The position numbers were made by a program, and so were the translations under genes. DNA of 64,000 bases from Lepisosteus oculatus. Lineage: Eukaryota > Chordata > Actinopteri > Semionotiformes > Lepisosteidae. Where the stretch lies: positions 1,858,501-1,922,500 of the forward strand of contig NC_090698.1 in NCBI RefSeq assembly GCF_040954835.1. Reading direction: 5' to 3'. Positions 55,687 through 64,000 of this stretch are shown here, piece after piece. Under the pieces are notes generated by a model. That model did no database searches. It had not been told where the DNA came from and saw only the letters and a list, made by a program, of their open reading frames with translations. The stretch's first letter is position 1, and the number at the start of each line of letters is the position of its first letter.

Positions 55687-57000
55687 TCTGCAGCCGACGT
55701 GTGCTGACAGCTACCCACCTGAACTACTTTGAGATGCTGCTCACAATGGAAGGGGAATTCTGCAAAAGAAATATCAACAGTAATTTCACTGAAATAATAT
55801 TGCAGCAAAATTACTCAATGTTTCAGATTGAGAATCACCTATTCATTTTTTTTAGGTTAAACTATTGTTTTCCACATCAGATCAAACTAGGTTCTCCAAA
55901 ACAATGTCCATAAAGGTAACTTTAAAAATGTTTCTCTTTTGTAGGAAGGGTTGCAGACAGTGCTAATTAAACTTCTGTCATCATGTATTATCCTACCCAC
56001 AGTTTGTAAACAACAGCAATTAACTGTAAAAGGTATGATTAATGTAATTGCTGGTTGTCCAATTAATGTATACAGTAGTGTAACACACTGTTCCATTGCT
56101 CAGGCTGTGCTGGCTCTGTCTGCCTCTAATTTTACTGCTCTGCTTTAGGAAGGATCCTCTCTGGAGGCTGAGATTCTCTGTCATCACTCTTCCATATCAT
56201 CACAATTTTGAACAATTACCATTCGCGATCACAGTCTCCAGACTCCAGTGGAGTTTGATCCATCTGTCCGTCTGTTTGTGTGTTTTCTGTTTTGTAAGGC
56301 TTCAGGTACAGTGGCACCCAGGCGGGCAATTAAACAGAAGCTCTCGTGAAATTTTCATGATGTAACAAAGACACGCATGGATAATGTCTGCAGTTAACGG
56401 ACGTCAGATCTCAGCAGCTCTGTGGGTTGAAATGGCAGCCAGGGAGACAGCAAGGATTCTGAAGGGTTGTGTACACTGTGCAACAGGCTACAGTGGTAAC
56501 ACCAGAGCCGGAAGAGAGAGGGCAGAGTCACACGAGCAGGCTGACAGTCGGGAATACTGTAGGACACAGGGAGATCCAAGAGCGGCAGAACAGAAGAGCA
56601 CAGGTGGGAAAGGGGGAGAGAGAGAAGGGAACAGAAAGACAAGCGCTGAGCGAGAGAGGAGCCCCAGGACTGAGGCAGGAATGAAGGAAAGCTGACAGAA
56701 AGACTTGTGAGAAGGACAGGGAAGGGGGGTATAAAAAGAGATCACAAGGAAGTGCGGCAGAGAGAGATGGAGAGACTGACGGTGCAGGCAGTTACACAAG
56801 CAGGCTAATTTACAGCACAGCTGGCAGGCTGCATGGTGGGGCAGTCAGGCCGTATAAGGACAGCAGGACAGCGCATTCCTGACCTCGGAGTGTCCCAGGG
56901 CCCGGGGCCTCAGCGCAGGTGTGTATATGTGCGTGTGGGGCAGGGCGGTTCGTGATCTCGCAGTGCTGTCTGACCCCTCGCCAGGTTACCCCTCCATTCA
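55687..57000. other. Spacer, no gene recognised
   Basis: Purine-rich sequence around 56490-56760 gives open frames rich in Arg/Glu and Ser/Leu on the two strands. Nothing else is recognisable. Confidence 0.4.
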
Positions 57001-57077
57001 TTGACAGTAACCACTCTGTCCTTAGACCCTGCTGGCATTGGGCACAAGGCAGGACCACACCCTGCCTGTCACTGGGC

Positions 57078-57078
57078 A

Positions 57079-57110
<32 letters not shown>

Positions 57111-57120
57111 CACACACACA
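57078..57120. repeat. (ACGC)n(AC)n microsatellite
   Basis: Six CGCA-type units are followed by about ten CA dinucleotides. It lies inside or beside a SINE copy. Confidence 0.9.
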
Positions 57121-57124
57121 CTAG

Positions 57125-57285
57125 AGAGGCCAGGTGACCCTGACAGCATGTCCTTAGACTGGGGGAGGAAACCAGAGCCCCCAGAAAAAAATCCTCACAG
57201 ACACTGGGAGAACATGCAAAGTTCAAGAGGAACTACAAAAAGAACCCCAGTTCAGAACTGAATCCAGACCTTTACCAGGACAGAC
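57125..57285 (-). repeat. tRNA-SINE fragment
   Basis: The blocks 'gactgggggaggaaaccagag', 'cacagacactgggagaacatgcaaagttc' and 'gaaccccagttcagaactgaatcc' match the order of the family copy at 36835-37095. An upstream part may reach 57000. Confidence 0.6.
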
Positions 57286-57289
57286 TCCA

Positions 57290-60200
57290 ATTAACCTTTT
57301 ATTTATATGGGACACTTCGCAAATTTTGGCCTCTGGCAGAGGACTGAGAAACCCAGGAACCCAGACCCCAGTAGCTAGAAGTGGAAAAATCAAGTCTTGG
57401 CCTGCAGGACAGACTTTGAGCTCTATTCCCTAAAGGGCGGCAATGTCCGTCCACTGCTTCATAAAAGGGCAAATTGTGGCTTATTGTTTTCAAGCCAGTG
57501 GGAAAGCAGGCTTCAGCATCTTTTACAGAGGACATGCTGAGCTATGCAGAATGCTCGCGATGGGTCCAGGAGAGCTCTGATAGCCATACTGGACACTCTC
57601 CCCCACTCTTCCTGTCAAACGAGACTCTTAAAATAGAATTTATTTGGTGGCCTTACTCCCCCCTGCACCAGTCCCACATTCCCAGATGTGCCGCAACTGC
57701 TTTCAGAATACCAACCCCCCGAAACAGGAGGTTCACACGAGACTATGGAAGGTTGACACAGGATTTTGGGGGTACTCCTCCTTTCTATTTCCTTAGCCCC
57801 CCAGCTCTGTTGCTGCTGATACTCGCTGTTTTCAGAAGTGACCTCGCGTGACCTCGCTGGAGGAGCTCCTGACAGCTTGTGGCGGATTTATGGCCAGTAT
57901 TTCTCGTTGTTTGGTTGCCAGGGCAACAAATCAGAACGGTCCACAGAAAAGGAAGGTGGGATGAGGGCAAGGCTCAGAGTGGATCTCATCTGGGAATGTC
58001 CTGGTCCCTGTGAGTCCACACTTTCCTTTCTGTGCTGCTATTCTTTTATTACTTCTGCAAATATTCCTCCTAGAAAACCCAATTCTCAGGATGCACTGCA
58101 TCAGTTGTTCCAGGGAACACCCCTAGGATTACTAGGGACAGCATATTTCTGAATTTAACACAAAGCTCACTGACGTCATGTGTCACACTACCGCGCAAGC
58201 AAACACTCACATAAACAAGAAACAAACTTTGTGTTGCAAAAATCCCAGTCTGTCAACATATCTTGGGGTAGAAGTCTAAAGTGATTTTTAATATAATACT
58301 CAATGAAGATTCACAATTGTGTTGTTAAGTGTTTGCACACAATTTCGTTTGCTTTTTCAGTGTGTTTCCTGCCCCTCCATGCTCACTCTACCTATAAAAA
58401 TACACAAGAAGAGAGGCATCCTCAAAGGTTCTTTGTCATGCTTTACAGCTTCAATGTGCAGTTTGCATTTCTGGGGGGAATGCTTTATGAAAGTGGCCAG
58501 TTGTCACAATCGTTATTTTGGGAATTAATTGACATGTTTATCAGGTTAAAGATGTTGTACCTCAGCGACTTGATACGGTTACAATACTGTCAAGCTGAAA
58601 TTTCCAGTTCCATCGAGCAGAGCTTCAGAGGCTTGGCAGCCCTCACAGAGCTGCCCTGTTCGTGTCAGGGTGCTTCAACTCTGCATAACATTTCTAACAT
58701 GACAAAGTCCTCTCAGAACCTTATCACGAGGGTATTAATGGACAGCCCGAGTGCCACACTCCGGAGCGAAGCCAAGCTGTCGAGAGTCCTTGGGCACTGG
58801 GGGGCAAGATTTTCCACTGCAATTGTGCAACTCAAGCTTGACGCAAGTGTGGAAAACCCGTGCTCATTCCCGCAACGGGCTGAGAAAACAGCTGGCACTG
58901 TCTGCTCAGGCCGTCTCCGAACGGATTTCTGCCCATCCCAGCCATCCAACCTCCCGCCGCTGAGCGGCAGCTTCCTGGGAACAGGGAAAGCGCGGCAAGT
59001 GCGAAGCCCAGCGATTGCGGGGCTGCTCGCCTCAGGCAGGAGCGCCCGTGTGTGAGCCCAGCACTGGCAGGGCCACTGGGCTGATGGGACAGGGCCTGTG
59101 GGTGAATTCAGGGCTGATAACGCGACTGAGGCTTGCTCACACATTTACAGCTGATTAAAGTGAGCAAGTGCTACACATGGGGCACATCGTCCCGAACCCA
59201 GGGCTCAAGTGCATGCTGAGAGAAGCCCACCCGACTGCCTGCTCGCTCCCTGGAGCACTGCAAGCAATGTGCTGGCATGTGAACGAGTTCACAAAGATCC
59301 AAACTTTTGCTGAAAACTGTGCAGAGCATGTGCAGTACCTGCAGTGAAAAAGGATCAAGAAGCTGGGCGCCGTGCAGCTGTAGCTCCCCTCCCCACTGAC
59401 AGCACGACACAACCTTATAAATCCAGTCGCTGGGCAGACAGGTCAGCGGTGCAGCGGGCAGCTGACTCGCTGCAATTCAATCGCGGGGCCGATATGAGAA
59501 GGGTGACACCCCGGGGCCAAGGCGGTATTTTTAGCTGCGGACAGAGAAGGCAGAGGATAGGTGGGAGAGGGGTCCTGTTTCAATGGACCCCTTGCCTTGC
59601 ACGCGCTCTGCAATGAGTGCTGAGGGCGAGAGAGCCAGGGCTGCGCTTGGAGCCCAGCTTTTAGTTTTAAACCTCTGGGCATGCGCATGGCCCCCAGCCC
59701 TGCAGGTGAACAGTGCCTTCTTCTGGTGCTGGAGTCCGCTGAGCTCGGAATGACTGCGACCTGCTTCACACCCATCGGTACAAGTAGGGTCGTGCAGCAG
59801 TTTGTTAGACCACAGGTCCCAAGTCAGTTTCTACAGTCATTTTTATATTTCAAATCACCCTAGACTGGGCATCTAAACACAGGACAGACATACATCCCTG
59901 AAACTTCACCTATGGACACAACAGTACTGGGGTTATCTGTCCCCAAGCTTACAGTCCCCTTGGTATATTGGTGGTGCACTACAACACACACTGTAGAAAG
60001 GCTTCCTAGCTCTGGTCTTGGATCTGGGATCCAGGATGAGTTTTCTTTAAAGTGCTGTTTTTCTCTTAAGGAGACGTAGAACAGCTGGGGGATTCTGGAC
60101 TCCGAGGTTCCAGACCTCTGGCCGCAGACAGTAGTGCTGTCAGGGACACCAGGAAGGGAAGAGTTAACGCAGCGCACCAGCGCGGCTGCCAAGTGCGTCG

Positions 60201-63200
60201 CAGTGCCCCGGACTGTCCTCTCGTGTTTCTGGGACCCTGTACCGTCACACGAGCGCTTCAGGGCGGCAGTGATAAAAATTCCAGCCAGGCCCCCTGGGGC
60301 TGCCCAACAAATCAATTGATGAATCATCTTACACATTCACGGACATACACACATGCCATCCGTTCATGCACGTATCATGAACTGTGGAAGTATTTTACAC
60401 TTGCGTACACGTATACTGTAAATATATACAAGGGATCTCCAACAGTCGAAGCATGACTACATGTGCTTTAATGAATGTGTCACTCCTTCATTGTGCATGC
60501 TTTTCAGAGGTGCACTTTATTTGAGCTTTGTGATCCTTGTTTCTGGCCATTTTGGCCCTCACTATCCCTATGCGACACCTTTGCATTATTTTGACCAGGG
60601 AATGGCACACCAGTATTTCCACAGCCTGTGCTGATGACTGTAGATATCGAGGGTTTCTGATGTCTGATACTATTATGGTCTCTTTAAGGGTGAGATGGCT
60701 TCTGTATGTGGTTTCTGTATGCTTGGTGTACAACATGTTACCAGCGCATACTGATTCAGCAATGTTCAGCTAGTTCCTGAACAATGCTTGTATTCACTCT
60801 TTTGCAGCTGTGGCAAGCCCTGAGAGAAGCTCTACAATGCAGATAAGGGCATCTGCTTGTTTTAGCTTTCCACCAGCGAGCTGTGACCTCTTTTCTCCCT
60901 GGCTCTAGGCCCTGTGCCCTGCCAGAGTTGCCTCTGAAAAGGCAAGGGCTATTTCGAGCACCTACAGTTTGCTAACACACTTTTTTTGCAAAACACGGGT
61001 CAGTACAGTTGACGGCGCCATTCTCGGATTTAAGGCATGTAAAGAACGCGATTCCAAACTGGGTGTCCTCAATCCTAGCTGATTCTTTGCTTCAGGTAAA
61101 AATGAGCTCATGCTTTCCACAGCATGTTGGACTGGGATAGAAATAAAGCTCGCATGTGTGTAGCAGTTTGTCTAGGTTCAGAATTCATTTCAAAATCATA
61201 AAAGTAACACACATTTGTATTATGAAATGCTCATCTGCCTCTGCAAATAAATTAATTACAAGAGTTTCCAAATGCAAAAAAAAGAACCAGCTCAAAATAC
61301 CTTGCAGTGGCTGTCTCCTATCATATGCAGCTGGTGAGGTGCACTACACATATCTGCAAATATCCGAGAGTATTTGAGAATTCATTTGGTATCTATCAAT
61401 AATACGGGCCACAGGAGAATGTAGAAAAGTAGCAGAGAGCAATCGTTGTCAGAGGGCATTCAAAACGCACTGCTATTATAAAAATGAGCACCTCTGATCA
61501 TCGTGAAAACATTGTGTCTGCAATCCCATTGTGCAAATTTCACCCATCTGTATGAGAGCCTGCAACAGGCTCCACTGCATGATGCACTGGCCGCTGCCCT
61601 GTGAGTGTCTGCTCTGCTTTGTGCTCTGTGTGCATGAGCGTGCCTCGCAGTTTCCTCAGGTTAACCCAAGAAGAGGTTGTCAACAGCCTGTCAGCCAGAG
61701 GTTTTCACAGAGTCACAGCGAAGGCCACAGGCAAACCTCTCTGGATTACATAACCAGTTCTGCTCCACACTGCACTGTTAGACAGTCAGGCATCCCACTG
61801 CAGGCTATTCTGGAAAGTCACCAGTGACCTGCGGCTGTTGAGCCCTTTGCTCAGCAGCAGGATCACACTTGATGGCCACTGGCCAAAGACTTTACTCACA
61901 CTCCCACCGACCTGTTTCCCACGTCCTGCTTCCTGCTCCCAGTTCCCTCTGTCCTTCTAGCTCTGCTTCCTCCTTCCTCCCTGATTTCAAACAGTTCCTT
62001 TCTAATTGCAGCTGGGACTCTAACCCGCCCATGAAGACAATAGCCCATGAGTTATGAGTCCGAGCTGCACTCAGAATCTCAGAGAAGAGACAGACCCAGC
62101 GAAGAACACTGAACACTTCCAAACACCAGTTTTGCAAAGAGTTGTGTCAGAGGGACACTTACACTCCAGCAGACTGAAAAGTGCACTTACTCAAGCGACA
62201 CAGGAAAATGGCCTTGTTTTGTCATTACCGAGGCTCATCAAAAGGAAACCAAGCAATAACACAACTGTAAAACGGCATCATTCAACCAGCTAACAGCTGA
62301 GGTGTAAACTCTGAGCACAGCCACACAGTCAGCAGGACATGCCAGAGCTGTAGATGTGGGCTGTCTTGAAGATGGTCATGGTGATTGTGCCAGCTGGCCT
62401 TCTGTGTTTCTGCAGCCTCCCCTGTGGCACCTGGTTTTTTTGCGTTTGCTGTGGGTGAAGGCAGGAGACAGGGAGCATGCGATAGGGGAGGACAAGGGAC
62501 AGGGAGCCCAGGCAGAGACTAATTTGGTAAGTCATGTCAGGGATGGACAGGAGCTCAACAGCTGCGAAACTGAACCCTCAGGGCTGATTTAGAGCAAGGT
62601 CACTTCGGTGCCACCCCTCCTCCAGCTCCCTCCCTATTCCCCCAGCATTACCCTGCCTTCTGCCCTCTCTTCACCCCCCACAACCAATGCTCATCTGCTG
62701 TTTGGTTTTCTTCTCCACAAGACTTTCTGTTTCTACCTTTCATTCTGTAAGCCTTTGCGGACTTTACAGACTAACTAAAAAGTATCTCTTCATCCTCTGC
62801 CACTTTCCCACGAATTTCAAACCAGGACTTCAGCTCCCATGCTAACGCTGCTGAGAGTCGATCCCTGTTCACTCACACTCAAGGTCATTGTGCTACTCGG
62901 GGTGCAACAGCAACACAATAATCAGCCGCTGCAGGCATCCTCTGTGCAATATCACAGGTGTGCACATCTCCTTACACACTGCAGTGTCTCAGTCTGTATC
63001 CCCAACACCCAGCTGGGATTCTGTAACGTGGGGATGTGGGGGAACACATTCAACGTGCACCACATGCACAAAGCACAAACAAATCTGAATTCTACAGAGA
63101 TCCTTGAGGTAAACCAGCACTGGTCCACGAGAGCAGCTGTCCACCTGGTCTTCTCAGCTCAAGAAAACCATTGTCTATTTAAGACCTAGGGAGAGAATTA

Positions 63201-64000
63201 ATTTGGTCCAATGAAGCTAACATCTGGCTTTAAAAGGCAATGAGGACATTTAGGAATTTGGAGATGAACATCAGAAGACTCTGTGGTCCTGGAGGGCTAG
63301 AGCTGAACACCCCCAACGTGAACCCAAATAACCAGCAATGGAAAAGGATGTCTGGCTCACCTGTCATACATTAGTTTCTTGTCTTACTAACATTTTAAAT
63401 TGCAAGGAGGAGGATAGCGATTGGGCCAGTTGTTTCCGACTTTTTAAACTCCCTGATCAGTCTCTTCTTTCCACTCATGTCCTACTACTGCTGCTGGACG
63501 TACTGCGGACACAGAAACAGGTGGAAAGGAGTTCTTTCCTTCGTGTTTCTGCTCTCCTCCCTGCAGAGCCTCAGTGAGGCTGCGGCCTGGTTTCTGGTCA
63601 CATGGTCCCGCTGGATAAACCATTAGTCCCGAGTGGGGGCTGATGCCCAACAGGTGCGGTCGTCACAGACTGTACTGCTAGGAGGGGGAGGACTGAAAAA
63701 TGCTGCACCCGAACTGTGCTTGCCAACTGGAACAGCAAGCGGGTCTTACACCTGCCCGCTGGCACGACCTACGGAGCGTGTGATGTCCTTTCGTTCTCTG
63801 GCAGCGACGTGTGCATACCACTGGAAATAGCCTCAGCGACAGAAAGAAAAAAAACAACCCTGTTGCTGGGGCTTCTCTGACATCCAGAGGCGCAGAGCTG
63901 GGCTGAACCTCACACAGACAAGTATCCTGCAAATCTAGCCCGGTGGAAAAGAGTTCTCTCGCAAACTGCCCTGGCTGGACACATCACAAGCCTTAGACCC
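57290..64000. other. Spacer, no gene recognised
   Basis: No exon, RNA gene or clear repeat was recognised in this 6.7 kb. The longest open frame (58303-59055, + strand, 250 codons) shows no domain and no splice support. Confidence 0.4.

Overview
The window looks like nuclear DNA of a ray-finned fish. It has intron-rich vertebrate genes in GT-AG form, tRNA- and 5S-derived SINEs of fish type, an L2-like LINE, a Ty3/gypsy LTR element and a Penelope-type hammerhead remnant. No bacterial or viral gene set is present. I cannot name the species. A non-teleost ray-finned fish is possible but not shown.

Three protein-coding genes could be assembled exon by exon with consistent reading phases. (1) A SNAP-25-family SNARE gene on the + strand (noncoding exon 1 ending at 610, coding 9986-19627). 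It has two tandem alternative versions of exon 5, as SNAP25 does, but its sequence is clearly divergent from SNAP25. (2) A four-exon Myb/SANT-like DNA-binding protein gene on the + strand (24750-27442, 395 aa). (3) A kinesin light chain gene on the - strand (43945 down to 35477, 12 coding exons, 506 aa). Its architecture lacks the sixth TPR and its length fits KLC3.

The rest is introns, intergenic DNA and repeats. 1-610: SINE piece and CpG-rich promoter. 611-9979: long intron 1 of the SNARE gene. 20.5-24.7 kb: CpG-rich spacer and likely promoter of the Myb/SANT gene. 27.4-35 kb: spacer with a CpG-rich patch and a solo LTR. 34.9-35.5 kb: a G-rich minisatellite that begins 11 bases after the kinesin light chain stop codon. 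37.3-38.9 kb: a broken LINE inside a kinesin light chain intron. 44-49.5 kb: upstream region with a possible first exon, a 5S-related repeat and a 32-bp tandem array. 49.5-54.76 kb: a Ty3/gypsy element on the - strand whose two LTRs differ in sequence. 54.8-64 kb: repeats and spacer, with no gene recognised.

The main points for follow-up are the LTR element with non-matching LTRs (one carries a tRNA-like segment and a perfect CRE palindrome, and recurs as a solo LTR at 31 kb), the divergent SNAP-25 paralogue with mutually exclusive exons, the 20-nt exon and stop-adjacent minisatellite of the kinesin light chain gene, and the foldback with a hammerhead-like core at 55.6 kb. All assignments come from reading the sequence. 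No database search was run.
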